The position numbers and the translations under genes were made by a program. A stretch of DNA of 64,000 nucleotides from positions 2,036,808 through 2,100,807 of the forward strand of contig NZ_JARRAG010000001.1 of assembly GCF_029589435.1 (NCBI RefSeq), in the 5' to 3' direction. The notes beneath the pieces are model-generated. The model saw nothing but the letters and a program-made list of their open reading frames with translations. It did no database searches and had not been told where the DNA came from. The stretch comes from Paludisphaera mucosa. GTDB lineage: Bacteria; Planctomycetota; Planctomycetia; Isosphaerales; Isosphaeraceae. Shown here in pieces: positions 53,234 to 61,678 of the stretch. How positions within the stretch are numbered: the stretch's first letter is position 1; the number at the start of each line of letters is the position of its first letter.

Positions 53234-53799
53234 GCGGTCTCCTTTTCGATTTCCATGAACGCGTAGCAGATCAGGTGGTAGAGCGTCATCTGAACGTCCT
53301 CGACGCGGCCGTAGTGGGTGTCGGCCACGACGATCGTCTGCTCGGCGAGCGCGGCGCACCCGCCTTTCTTGGCGCCCACGAACGCGATCGTCCGCATGTC
53401 CCTGTCGCGGGCCCATTCCATCGCCTTGACCAGGTTCGGCGAGTTGCCGCTGACGCTGCTGGCGATCAGAACGTCGCCGGGCCGGGCGTGATTCTCCAGG
53501 GGGCGGACGAAGACGTCCTCGAAGCAATAATCGTTGCCGATGGCCGTGAGCCAGGCGACGTTGTCGGCCAGGGTGATGATCCGGAACCGGCGGCCGAGGG
53601 CGTCGCTGGCCCCCTTCCCCAGGTCGGTCGCGAAGTGCGACGCGCTGGCGGCGTTGCCGCCGTTGCCGATCACGAAGATCTGGCGATCCTCCTCCCAGGC
53701 CCGCCGCACCGTCGCGACGACGCGCTCGACGGCGTCGAGCGGGATCGAATCCAGGGCGCGGTGCTGGGCCTCGATGTAACGCGCCAGCCAGGACTGCAT
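53230..53799 (-). CDS. gmhA: SIS-domain sedoheptulose-7-phosphate isomerase-like protein
   Basis: This 189-residue single SIS-domain protein has FVIGNGGNAASASHFATDLGK (about 43-62) and ASSVSGNSPNLVKAM for the sugar phosphate, plus LTAIGNDYCFEDVF, which is strongly GmhA-like. GmhA turns sedoheptulose 7-phosphate into D-glycero-D-manno-heptose 7-phosphate. It is first in the operon with the HAD, unknown and kinase genes. The frame starts at the ATG at 53799; the ribosome site is not strong. DiaA-like SIS proteins are the main confounder, but the operon favours GmhA. Confidence 0.82.
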   Translation of the reverse strand: MQSWLARYIEAQHRALDSIPLDAVERVVATVRRAWEEDRQIFVIGNGGNAASASHFATDLGKGASDALGRRFRIITLADNVAWLTAIGNDYCFEDVFVRPLENHARPGDVLIASSVSGNSPNLVKAMEWARDRDMRTIAFVGAKKGGCAALAEQTIVVADTHYGRVEDVQMTLYHLICYAFMEIEKETA

Positions 53800-53877
53800 C
53801 GGGGGCCTCGCTTCCTCTCTCGTGGGGAGACGTCATCGAATCCCCCACGATCATAGAGCGCGACCGGGGCGCGGGCG

Positions 53878-55083
53878 ATGGGGGTCCCCGGCGAATCCCC
53901 GGCCGGCGTCCCGCACTTGCCCGGTTCGGGGGGGGCCGGTACCTTGATAGCCGACCGCGACGCCGCGAGTGCGGCCCGCGCCCTCCCCCCGCCCCGAGTG
54001 CCAGCCGTGAAACCTCCCCCCTCGAGCCCGGTCGGATGGCGCAAGCCGGCGACCCGCGCGCTCAAGGCGGCGGTGGCCGTCCTCGTCTTCTGGGGGGTCG
54101 GCCGGCACGTCCTGCGCACCTGGGACGACCTGGGGCGGAGCGGGGCGACGCTGCAGCTCCATCCCGGATGGCTCGCCGCCTCGGGCCTGGCCTACCTGGT
54201 CGGCCTGGGATTCTGCGGGGCCTTCTACCGCGACGTCCTGGGGGCGAGCCCTACCCCGCTCTCGCGGTTCGCCGCCCAGCGGGCCTACCTGGTCAGCCAC
54301 CTGGGCAAGTACGTCCCCGGCAAGGCCGTGGTGGTCGTGATGCGCGCCGCGCTCTCGACCCCCTACGGCGTCCGGGCGTCGACCTCGGCCCTGGCCACGT
54401 TCTACGAGACGCTCGTCATGATGGCCTCGGGGGCGGCGATCGCCGCGGTCGTCTTCGCGGCGGGGGGCGATTCCCCGGTGATCAGGCTCGACCGCCCGCT
54501 CCTGGGCGTCCGCGAGGTCCGCGCCTTCGTCCTCTTCGCCCTGATCGCCGCGGGGCTGACGGCGGCCTTCCTGACGGTCGTCGCGCCGCCCGTCTTCCGC
54601 AAGTGCGCGGGGACGTTCCTGCTCAAGGTCCCGGGCGTCGGGGCCGACGCGCTGCCGACCCTGAGCTGGGGCCTGCTGGGGCTGGGGCTCGCCCGGACCG
54701 GGGTCGCGTGGGTCTTCCTGGGCTTGAGCCAGGTCGCCGCGGCCCGGGGGCTGGCCGGGGCCGGGATGGGGACGACGGCGTTCGACCCGGCGACGATCCC
54801 GGTCGTGGTGGCCAGCGTGGCCCTGGCGACGGTCGCCGGCTTCGTCGTGGCCGTCGCGCCCGGCGGGCTCGGCGTGCGCGAGAGCGTCTTGATGTACGCC
54901 CTGGGGCCGGCGTTCGGCCCGGGGCTCGCCGTGGCCGCCGCCCTGGTCCTCCGGCTCGTGTGGGTCGCCGCGGAAGTCCTCGCGGCGCTCGTCCTCGTCC
55001 CCCTGGGGAGGTCGTCCGGCCCGGAGCGGATCCGGGCGGCCGAGGAACTCCAGGAGGCGGTCCCGATATCGGAAGCCCCATGA
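53878..55083 (+). CDS. UPF0104/AglD-type polytopic membrane protein, flippase-like
   Basis: This 401-residue protein has about eight membrane helices of the lysylphosphatidylglycerol-synthase transmembrane-region family: FAAQRAYLVSHLGKYVPGK is the hallmark first cytoplasmic loop, and FVVAVAPGGLGVRESVLMYAL the second. Related proteins move lipids or lipid-linked sugars. The start is uncertain: ATG 53878 begins a proline-rich leader, and GTG codons at 53998 and 54007 are alternatives; none has a good ribosome site. It overlaps the GT2 gene by four bases, so the two are coupled. Confidence 0.8.
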   Translation: MGVPGESPAGVPHLPGSGGAGTLIADRDAASAARALPPPRVPAVKPPPSSPVGWRKPATRALKAAVAVLVFWGVGRHVLRTWDDLGRSGATLQLHPGWLAASGLAYLVGLGFCGAFYRDVLGASPTPLSRFAAQRAYLVSHLGKYVPGKAVVVVMRAALSTPYGVRASTSALATFYETLVMMASGAAIAAVVFAAGGDSPVIRLDRPLLGVREVRAFVLFALIAAGLTAAFLTVVAPPVFRKCAGTFLLKVPGVGADALPTLSWGLLGLGLARTGVAWVFLGLSQVAAARGLAGAGMGTTAFDPATIPVVVASVALATVAGFVVAVAPGGLGVRESVLMYALGPAFGPGLAVAAALVLRLVWVAAEVLAALVLVPLGRSSGPERIRAAEELQEAVPISEAP

Positions 55084-56099
55084 TCAGCGTCGTCGTCCCG
55101 GTCTGCAACGAGGAAGCCAGCCTGATCGCCCTGCACCGCGAGCTGGACGCGGCCTTCGCGCGGCTGGGCGGCGAGGCCGAGTTCATCTTCATCGACGACG
55201 GCAGCCGCGATGGCTCGTGGCGGGTCGTCGAGGAACTCGCCCGCCTCGACCCCCGCGTGCGCGGGATCCGCTTCCGGCGCAACTTCGGCAAGGCCTCGGC
55301 CCTGACGGCCGGCTTCCAGGCCGCGGTCGGCGAGCGGGTCTTCACGCTCGACGCCGACCTGCAGGACGACCCCGCGGAGATCCCCCGGTTCCTGGAGCGG
55401 CTCGACTCCGGGCTCGACGTGGTGAGCGGCTGGAAGCGGACCCGGCACGACCCCTGGCACAAGGTCTATCCCAGCCGCGTCTTCAACGCGATGGTCAGCC
55501 GCCTGACCGGCTGCCGCCTGCACGACCACAACTGCGGCTTCAAGGCCTACCGGGCCGAGGTCCTCCGCGAGGTCGGCATCTACGGCGAGCTGCACCGCTT
55601 CGTCCCGGCCCTGGCCTTCGCCAAGGGGTTCCGCGTCGGCGAGCTGGAGGTCCACCATAGGCCTCGCGAGCACGGCCAGTCGAAGTACGGCTTCACCCGC
55701 TTCCTGAAGGGGTTCCTCGACCTGCTGACGGTCGTCTTCCTCACCCGGTTCCGCCAGCGCCCGCTGCACATCTTCGGCGGCTCGGGGCTGGTGCTCTCGT
55801 CCCTGGGCGTCCTGGGGATGCTGTACATGGCCGGCCTGTGGGTGCTCAACCGCCTCTGGGTCGTCGACGCAGGCCGGCCCGAGCCCCACCCGATCGGCAC
55901 GCGGCCCCTGCTCTCGTACTCGATCGCCCTGCTGGTCGTGGGCGTGCAGCTCTTCTGCCTGGGGATCGTCGCCGAGCTGATGACCTCCTACAGCCTGCGC
56001 GCGTCCGACACTTACAGCATCGCCGAGACCCTCCGCCCCCGCGTCTCCGATCGATCGGATCGCGACGTCGCGACCGCCTCCTCGCAACCGGAAGTCTGA
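55080..56099 (+). CDS. GT2 glycosyltransferase with membrane tail (DPM1/GtrB/ArnC-like)
   Basis: This 339-residue enzyme has SVVVPVCNEEASLIALH at the start, FIDDGSRDGSW, and TLDADLQDDPAEIP with the metal-binding DxD, then HRPREHGQSKYG. The C-terminus has two membrane helices (about 230-260 and 275-305). Enzymes of this subgroup put a sugar from a nucleotide donor onto polyprenyl phosphate on the cytoplasmic face. GGAGGCGG precedes the ATG, which lies in the flippase gene's stop. The next membrane protein gene follows after six bases. Confidence 0.88.
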   Translation: MISVVVPVCNEEASLIALHRELDAAFARLGGEAEFIFIDDGSRDGSWRVVEELARLDPRVRGIRFRRNFGKASALTAGFQAAVGERVFTLDADLQDDPAEIPRFLERLDSGLDVVSGWKRTRHDPWHKVYPSRVFNAMVSRLTGCRLHDHNCGFKAYRAEVLREVGIYGELHRFVPALAFAKGFRVGELEVHHRPREHGQSKYGFTRFLKGFLDLLTVVFLTRFRQRPLHIFGGSGLVLSSLGVLGMLYMAGLWVLNRLWVVDAGRPEPHPIGTRPLLSYSIALLVVGVQLFCLGIVAELMTSYSLRASDTYSIAETLRPRVSDRSDRDVATASSQPEV

Positions 56100-56105
56100 G
56101 GAACC

Positions 56106-57629
56106 ATGAGCACCGCCGAAGCCCACGAGCCCCCGGTCGACGTTTCGGCCCCGCGCAGCGAGCCCCGCCGCCTGATCGGCACGCTCTTGATCGCGACCGC
56201 CACGGCCCTGGCCCTCGGCGCCCTGCTCCGTCAGCCGACCATGATGGGCGCCAACGACATCTCGCGCTGGTGCACCATCTGGAGCCTGCTGGAGCGGGGC
56301 ACGTACGTCATCGACGACTGCCCCTGGCATCCCGAGACCCAGGACAAGGTCCAGATCCCCGCCAATCCGCCCCAGGACGGCCCCGACGGCCAGCCCCTGA
56401 AGCACTACTACTCCAGCAAGCCGGCCCTGCTGCCGACCCTGATCGCCGGCCTGCTCTACCCGGCCCGGACGCTCGTGGGCGTCCCGCTCGACCGGGTCGT
56501 GCTCCAGCCTCGCGAGGCCCGCTGGTCGCAGGTCCCCGACCCGGACCACCCCGGGAAGGTGAAGGGGGTCCTGACCACGCCCGACCAGCCCGTGAAGTGG
56601 CCGTCGTACGTCTACTATTTCAAGCCGATCCTGATCCTCCTGAACATCATCCCGTTCTGCGGCTTCCTCGTCCTCTTCGCCCGCATCCTCGACCGCTGCG
56701 CCCGGACCGACTGGGCCTGGACGTACAGCCTGTTCGCCGCGGCCTTCGGGACGTACCTGCTCCCCTACACCCAGACGCTCAACAACCACACCGTCGCGGC
56801 CTTCACGGCGTTCTTCGCCCTCGACCAGTTCCTGCGGATCTGGGACGACGGCGCCGACGAGGGATGGCGGTTCGCGCTGGTGGGCCTGCTCGCCGGCTTC
56901 ACGGCCACCAACGAGCTGCCCGCCGCCGCGTTCCTGGGGTTGCTCGGCCTGGCACTCGCGGCGCGGTACCCGGCGCGGACGATCGCCTGGTTCGTCCCCT
57001 TCGCGGCCCTGCCGCTGCTGGCCCTGGCCACCTCGCAGTACGCGGCCTTCGGGAAGTTCAAGCTGGCCTACGAGGAGTTCGGGACCGACGCCTACGAGTT
57101 CGAGGGGAGCCTCTGGAAGACCCCCCTGGAGCTGGACGCCCTGAATCTCCCCTGGACCAAGCCCGAGGAGGCGGCCCGCCGCGGGATCGTCGGCGAGTCG
57201 TACGCCAAGTACCTCTTGCACATGACGCTCGGCCACCACGGCTTCTGGTCGCTCTCGCCGATCTTCCTGGTGGCCGCGATCGGGCTGGTGAGCTTACTGC
57301 GCACCCGGGGTCGGCTGTCGGCCGTCGCCTGGCTGACGCTCGGGCTGACCGTGATTTTGCTGGCCTTCTACACCTGGAATCCCAAGGCCCGCAACTACGG
57401 CGGCTCGGCGCAGGGGCTGCGCTGGCTCTTCTGGCTGATCCCGTTCTGGCTGCTGATGCTCCCCGCCGCCCTGGACGCGATCGCCGACCGGCCCTGGCTG
57501 CGACGGCTGGCCGTGCTGGCCCTGTTCGTCTCGGTCATGTCGGTCGGCTATGCGATGCGCGGGCCCTGGAGCAACCCCTGGATCCAGGACATGATCGAGC
57601 ACCTGGGGCTCTATACGCTGCCCCGCTGA
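56106..57629 (+). CDS. Polytopic membrane protein, possible GT-C glycosyltransferase
   Basis: This 507-residue protein has around ten hydrophobic helices and a long soluble loop between helices one and two (about 45-155), where GT-C enzymes (GT39/GT83) place catalytic acidic residues. Seen here are NDISRWCTIWSLLERGTY with an Asp and later KHYYSSKPALLP. Near the end is NYGGSAQGLRWLFWLIPF. Its location after a polyprenyl-phosphate GT2 enzyme and a flippase suits a GT-C enzyme using the flipped lipid-sugar. That is inference; no clear family motif is present. Confidence 0.65.
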   Translation: MSTAEAHEPPVDVSAPRSEPRRLIGTLLIATATALALGALLRQPTMMGANDISRWCTIWSLLERGTYVIDDCPWHPETQDKVQIPANPPQDGPDGQPLKHYYSSKPALLPTLIAGLLYPARTLVGVPLDRVVLQPREARWSQVPDPDHPGKVKGVLTTPDQPVKWPSYVYYFKPILILLNIIPFCGFLVLFARILDRCARTDWAWTYSLFAAAFGTYLLPYTQTLNNHTVAAFTAFFALDQFLRIWDDGADEGWRFALVGLLAGFTATNELPAAAFLGLLGLALAARYPARTIAWFVPFAALPLLALATSQYAAFGKFKLAYEEFGTDAYEFEGSLWKTPLELDALNLPWTKPEEAARRGIVGESYAKYLLHMTLGHHGFWSLSPIFLVAAIGLVSLLRTRGRLSAVAWLTLGLTVILLAFYTWNPKARNYGGSAQGLRWLFWLIPFWLLMLPAALDAIADRPWLRRLAVLALFVSVMSVGYAMRGPWSNPWIQDMIEHLGLYTLPR

Positions 57630-57645
57630 GGTCGGTCGCCGCCGC

Positions 57646-59082
57646 TCAGGCCTGCAGGGCGGCGGCCGTCGCGGCCTCGTCGCGGCGGCCGGGCTCGACG
57701 GCCCGGGCGGGGAACGTGCAGATCACGCGGGTGCCGACGCCCGGCTCGCTCTTCAACTCGATCGCGCCGTGGTGCGACTTGGCGACCGCCTGGCAGATCG
57801 AGAGGCCGAGCCCCGTCGCGCTCGACTTGCGGGGCCGGGCCGAGTCGATGCGGTAGAACCGCTTGAAGATGTGGGGGATGTGCTCGGCCGCGATGCCGAT
57901 GCCGGTGTCCTCGACGACGAGCGTGGCCCGGTCCTGCCGGAACTCCAGGCCGACGCGGATCTCGCCGTCCGCCGGCGTGTATTTCACCGCGTTGTCGATC
58001 AGGTTCAGGAGCAGGCGGCGGAGTTGATCGCTGTCTCCGTAAACGACGCAGGCGGCGATCGGCTCCTTCAGGACCAGGCGCTGGCCGGCCTCGGCCGCGA
58101 CGGCCCGCATGTGCTCGGTCACGTCCTGGACCAGGACGTCCAGCCGCAGGTCCTCGAACGAGGGCTTGACGAGCGCGTCCTCGCGGCAGAGGTACAGCAG
58201 GTTCGTGGTCAGCCGGGTGAGGTGCTCGATCTCTTCGAGCATGCTCTCCAGGGTCCGGCGGTATTCGGCCGGCTCGCGGTCGGTCATCAGCGTGACCTCG
58301 GCCTCGCTGCGGAGGGCGGCGAGCGGCGAGCGCAGCTCGTGGGCGGCGTCGGCGGTGAACCGCTGGATCTCGCCGAACGAACGCTCCAGCCGCGCGATCA
58401 TGCCGTTGAGGGTGCGGGCCAGCCGACCCAGCTCGTCGTCGGGGTTCGGCGTCGCCAGCCGGCGGTCGAGCCGCGTGGCCGTGATCTGCTGGGCCTCGGC
58501 CGCCAGCTTCTCGACCGGCGAGAGGGCCTTCCAGGCCAGCAGGTAGCCGCAGCCCAGCGCCGCGAGCAGCAGGATCGGGCCCGTCGACAGGAAGACGTCG
58601 CGCAGCTGCCCCAGGTGCCGCTCGTTCATCTCGGTGTCGAGCGCGACCTGCACCAGCAGCGAGGCGTAGGGCGTGTCGATCGACTTGCTGAGCATCCGGC
58701 AGTGGCCCAGGCCGGGGACGCTGACGTCCTCGTGCACGTACTCGCCGTGGTCGTCCGGCGCGACGGCGGGCATCGGCAGGCCCGACTCCGCGATCCGCTC
58801 GGAGCGCAGCCAGGCGCGGTCGCCGTCCTCGGTGACCTGCATCTCGAACACGGGGTGGATCGCGAACTGCCAGGCCAGCCGCTCGCGGAGGACGTCGGCG
58901 TTCTCCGCCCGGCCGATCTGGTCCTCGATGACGGCGAGCTGGCCGTCGAGGTTGCTGTCGGTCCGGTACTGGATCACGCGGATCATCAGCAGGTCGACCG
59001 TGGCCGCGAAGATCGTCAGCACGGCCGCGAGCACGGCCCCGTACCAGAGGGTCAGCCTCCAGCGGATGGTCATCCGGCTCAT
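57646..59082 (-). CDS. Sensor histidine kinase
   Basis: This 478-residue membrane kinase has two helices (about 10-36 and 164-184) around a periplasmic domain of about 125 residues, HAMP (about 185-237), the phospho-acceptor H248 in FTADAAHELRSPLAALR, and an HATPase with LLLNLIDNAVKYTP, DTGIGIAAEHIPHIF and TGLGLSICQAVAKSH. The layout is that of CusS/QseC-like kinases. The ATG at 59082 overlaps the regulator's stop (ATGA), with GAAGGA upstream. The stimulus is unknown; heavy metals are common for this class, and no efflux genes are adjacent. Confidence 0.92.
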   Translation of the reverse strand: MSRMTIRWRLTLWYGAVLAAVLTIFAATVDLLMIRVIQYRTDSNLDGQLAVIEDQIGRAENADVLRERLAWQFAIHPVFEMQVTEDGDRAWLRSERIAESGLPMPAVAPDDHGEYVHEDVSVPGLGHCRMLSKSIDTPYASLLVQVALDTEMNERHLGQLRDVFLSTGPILLLAALGCGYLLAWKALSPVEKLAAEAQQITATRLDRRLATPNPDDELGRLARTLNGMIARLERSFGEIQRFTADAAHELRSPLAALRSEAEVTLMTDREPAEYRRTLESMLEEIEHLTRLTTNLLYLCREDALVKPSFEDLRLDVLVQDVTEHMRAVAAEAGQRLVLKEPIAACVVYGDSDQLRRLLLNLIDNAVKYTPADGEIRVGLEFRQDRATLVVEDTGIGIAAEHIPHIFKRFYRIDSARPRKSSATGLGLSICQAVAKSHHGAIELKSEPGVGTRVICTFPARAVEPGRRDEAATAAALQA

Positions 59083-59756
59083 GCCACGTCCTTCAGGACG
59101 TAGCCCACCCCCCGCACGGTGTGGATCAGCGGGGGGCGGTCGGGCTTCTCGATCTTCTTGCGAAGCAGCGTGATGTAGACGTCGATCGTGTTGGTGAGGG
59201 TGCCCGTCGCCTCTTTCCAGACGTCGCGGGCGATCATCTCCCGGGTGACCGGGGTGTTCTTGTGGCGGAGCAGGAACTCCAGCAGCTCGAACTCGCGACG
59301 GGTCAGGTCGATCTCGACGCCGCCCCGCACGACCGAGCGGGCCACAAGGTTCATCTCCAGGTCGTCGGCCTGGAAGCACAGCTCGCGGCTCAGGACGTCC
59401 CGGCGCAGCAGGGCGCGGACGCGGGCGAGCAGCTCCACGAAGGCGAACGGCTTCACCAGGTAGTCGTCGGCCCCCGAATCCAGCCCCTCGACCCGCGCCT
59501 CGACCTCGTCGCGGGCCGTCAGGATGAGGACCGGCTTCGAGAACCCGTCGGAACGGAGCCCGCGCAGGACCTCCATCCCGTCGCGCTTGGGGAGCATCAG
59601 GTCGAGGATCACGGCGTCGACCAGCGTCGTGCTCGCCTGTTCGTAGGCGTCGCGGCCGTCGGACGACGTGACGACCTCGTACCCCTCCTCGCGCAAGCCT
59701 CGCTCCAGGCTCTGGAGGAGCTTCGGCTGGTCTTCGACGACAAGGAGACGCGGCAT
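59079..59756 (-). CDS. OmpR-family response regulator
   Basis: This 225-residue regulator has a receiver (1-118; phosphorylation site D52 in VILDLMLPKRDG, with LTARD and YLVKPFAF) and a winged helix (about 130-222: LTRREFELLEFLLRHKN, NTIDVYITLLRKKIEKP, TVRGVGYVL). It is partnered with the overlapping kinase. The ATG at 59756, preceded by GAGGTGAGG, is preferred over one 11 codons upstream. It is transcribed divergently from an unknown secreted-protein gene, with a spacer holding an AATACC/GGTATT dyad that it might bind. Confidence 0.92.
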   Translation of the reverse strand: MPRLLVVEDQPKLLQSLERGLREEGYEVVTSSDGRDAYEQASTTLVDAVILDLMLPKRDGMEVLRGLRSDGFSKPVLILTARDEVEARVEGLDSGADDYLVKPFAFVELLARVRALLRRDVLSRELCFQADDLEMNLVARSVVRGGVEIDLTRREFELLEFLLRHKNTPVTREMIARDVWKEATGTLTNTIDVYITLLRKKIEKPDRPPLIHTVRGVGYVLKDVA

Positions 59757-59900
59757 GACCTCACCTCGAAGATTCCCGGGGAATCCCATGGACCCGGCCG
59801 GGCTTCCACCTCGAACTCGTTCCGACTCGCACTCGCCGACGAACGCCGCCGCCTCTCCAGCCTACCCCGTGGAGCCGCGACGGTCACAGGGCGGAAGAGA

Positions 59901-59930
59901 TTGAAAATACCTAATCCGGGCCGGGTATTC
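59901..59930 (+). promoter_or_regulatory. Promoter-like element and dyad between the regulator and the secreted-protein gene
   Basis: TTGAAA (59901-59906) stands 18 bases before GTATTC (59925-59930), and the inverted repeat AATACC (59906-59911)/GGTATT (59924-59929) spans the same stretch. A regulator bound there would cover the promoter of the gene at 60060. No gene lies in the 303-base spacer 59757-60059. Confidence 0.33.
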
Positions 59931-60059
59931 CAGTCGCACGGGCCGCCCGTGAGGATTTGGTCGAGTTTCCGGGCTCGGAGGACGATAACGACGACGAGGG
60001 ATGCGCCGTGCGCGTCGCCCGGTTCCACGTCCCTCTTCGGCGGGGGTCCGTTCCATCTC

Positions 60060-61319
60060 ATGGCCGTCCGACGTCGGATCGATCGCCCTCGGGCCCGCGT
60101 CCTCCTCATGACGATCGTGGCGTCGGCCCTCGCGGCCGGGCCGGGTTGCCTGGGGCCGAGCGCCCTGCGCTCGACGCGCATGAAGTACAACGAGGCGATC
60201 CGGACCACCAACGACGAGCAGCTTTTGATGAACATCGTGAGGCTGCGCTACGCGGACTCGCCCGTCTTCATCGACCTGCCGAGCATCACCAGCCAGTTCG
60301 AGATGGCCGGCCGGGCGCAGTTCCTGGGAGGCCGGGGCAACCAGTTCCCGGGCTACGCCAACCTGGGGACCGGCGAGCTGACGGCCCGCGACAGCCCCAC
60401 GCTCAGCTACCGCCCCCGCGAGGGCAAGGACGTCGCCCGGATCCTGCTCACGCCGCTCTCCGCCGAGCTGTTCAGCGTCGTCAACGCCGGGGCCAACTTC
60501 GAACAGCTCATGCTCACGACGATCGACGACATCAACGACGTCCCCAACGCGCCTCAGGCCGCCGTGATGGTCCCTAAAGTACCCGACAACAACGACGAGT
60601 ATCTCCGCGGGATCCGCCTGCTCGCCGACCTCTTCGACCGAGGGGGCATCGAGCTGAAGGTCGGCAGCCAGGAGGACGACGCCAACGCCTCCGACCCGAT
60701 CACCTCCGAAACCCTGGGGGGCGACGACCTGCTCAACGCCGCCAAGGAAGGCTACGTCTTCCGCCACAAGGGCCAGGGCCAGTACGCCCTGCTGAAACGC
60801 GACAAGGGGTTGGTCCTGAAATTCCGACCGGGCTTCGCCGGCGCGCCCGAGGCGCGGGAATTCGAGCGACTCTTGCGGCTGCGCCCCGGCCTGGACGGCT
60901 ATCGGATCAAGTCGGACCTGACGGAGAACGCGCTCGAGGCCCCCAAGCCCCTCGACGAGGGGGGCGACACGATCTACCTCCACATGCGCTCGATCCTCCA
61001 GATCATGATCTTCCTCTCCAAGGGCGTCTGCGTCCCCCAGGAGCACGTCGTCCGGAACGTCGTCCCCAACACGCCGGGGCCCGACGGCCGCCCCTACGAC
61101 TGGACGCAGGTCGTCGCCGGGAACTTCTTCGTGCACTCCTCCAAGCACCGCCCCCGCGAGGCCGAGATCGCCGTCCACTACCGCGACTACTGGTTCTTCG
61201 TCCCCAAGAACGACGTCAACAGCCGATCGATCCTGGCCATCCTCGAGATCCTCGTCTCGCTCGAAGACTCCGAGGCCCGCACCACCGGCCCGCTGCTGAC
61301 CATCCCCGTAGGCGGCTGA
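60060..61319 (+). CDS. Uncharacterised exported protein
   Basis: This 419-residue protein has a basic N-terminus and hydrophobic segment (VLLMTIVASALAAGPGC) that reads as a signal; GPGC is not a strict lipobox, so lipidation is uncertain. Internal segments MKYNEAIRTTNDEQLLMNIVRLRYADSP and DLPSITSQFEM look conserved in kind, and a C-terminal helix IYLHMRSILQIMIFLSKGV and VHYRDYWFFVPKND follow. I recognise no named domain. The ATG at 60060 has no clear ribosome site; ATG 60108 is an alternative. It stands alone, divergent from the two-component genes. Confidence 0.7.
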   Translation: MAVRRRIDRPRARVLLMTIVASALAAGPGCLGPSALRSTRMKYNEAIRTTNDEQLLMNIVRLRYADSPVFIDLPSITSQFEMAGRAQFLGGRGNQFPGYANLGTGELTARDSPTLSYRPREGKDVARILLTPLSAELFSVVNAGANFEQLMLTTIDDINDVPNAPQAAVMVPKVPDNNDEYLRGIRLLADLFDRGGIELKVGSQEDDANASDPITSETLGGDDLLNAAKEGYVFRHKGQGQYALLKRDKGLVLKFRPGFAGAPEAREFERLLRLRPGLDGYRIKSDLTENALEAPKPLDEGGDTIYLHMRSILQIMIFLSKGVCVPQEHVVRNVVPNTPGPDGRPYDWTQVVAGNFFVHSSKHRPREAEIAVHYRDYWFFVPKNDVNSRSILAILEILVSLEDSEARTTGPLLTIPVGG

Positions 61320-61678
61320 GATTTCGGGTTCGTGCGTCGAGCGAAGCCAACGATAGTTCGCGCTCAAGTCTCTGACAAATATCGACTTACATCATTGTCG
61401 ATCGGCTTCGGTCGTCGTTTTTCGTCGCTTTTTCTCGTGTCCCCGCATCGCGTCCTTCGAGCCAGGACGAATCCCAATGCGGCCGAAGGCGAAATCGACC
61501 TGAGAAGAAGGTACTATCAACATGATGGTCCACGTCGGGGGTCGGCGTATCGCTCTCGGCGAATCCGGCCCCGGACTTGGAGCATGCCTGAAGCACGCCA
61601 TCCCGACGACTGGATGGTGACGGGGCGGGACGTCCCCGTCGACTTCACGTTCCCCCTCTCGAGAAGGGAGGTCCTGCC
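61320..61678. other. Spacer before the Uma2 gene
   Basis: This 359-base stretch is notably AT-richer than the rest, with T-runs at 61420-61440 after a weak GATCG-GCTT-CGGTC stem that might end the previous transcript. One small open frame with a ribosome site (61522-61620) is listed separately. I see no other gene. Confidence 0.45.
61522..61620 (+). CDS. Possible 32-codon small ORF
   Basis: Tandem ATGs at 61522 are preceded by GAAGAAGG about ten bases upstream. The frame encodes 32 residues, glycine- and histidine-containing, and ends 58 bases before the Uma2 start. There is no similarity I can name and no membrane helix, so it may be a chance frame or a leader. Confidence 0.18.
   Translation: MMVHVGGRRIALGESGPGLGACLKHAIPTTGW

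Noticed and set aside
61387-61601. Two overlapping minus-strand frames of 69 codons
   Set aside because: They have no ribosome site, no recognisable composition, and occupy the likely terminator and leader region.
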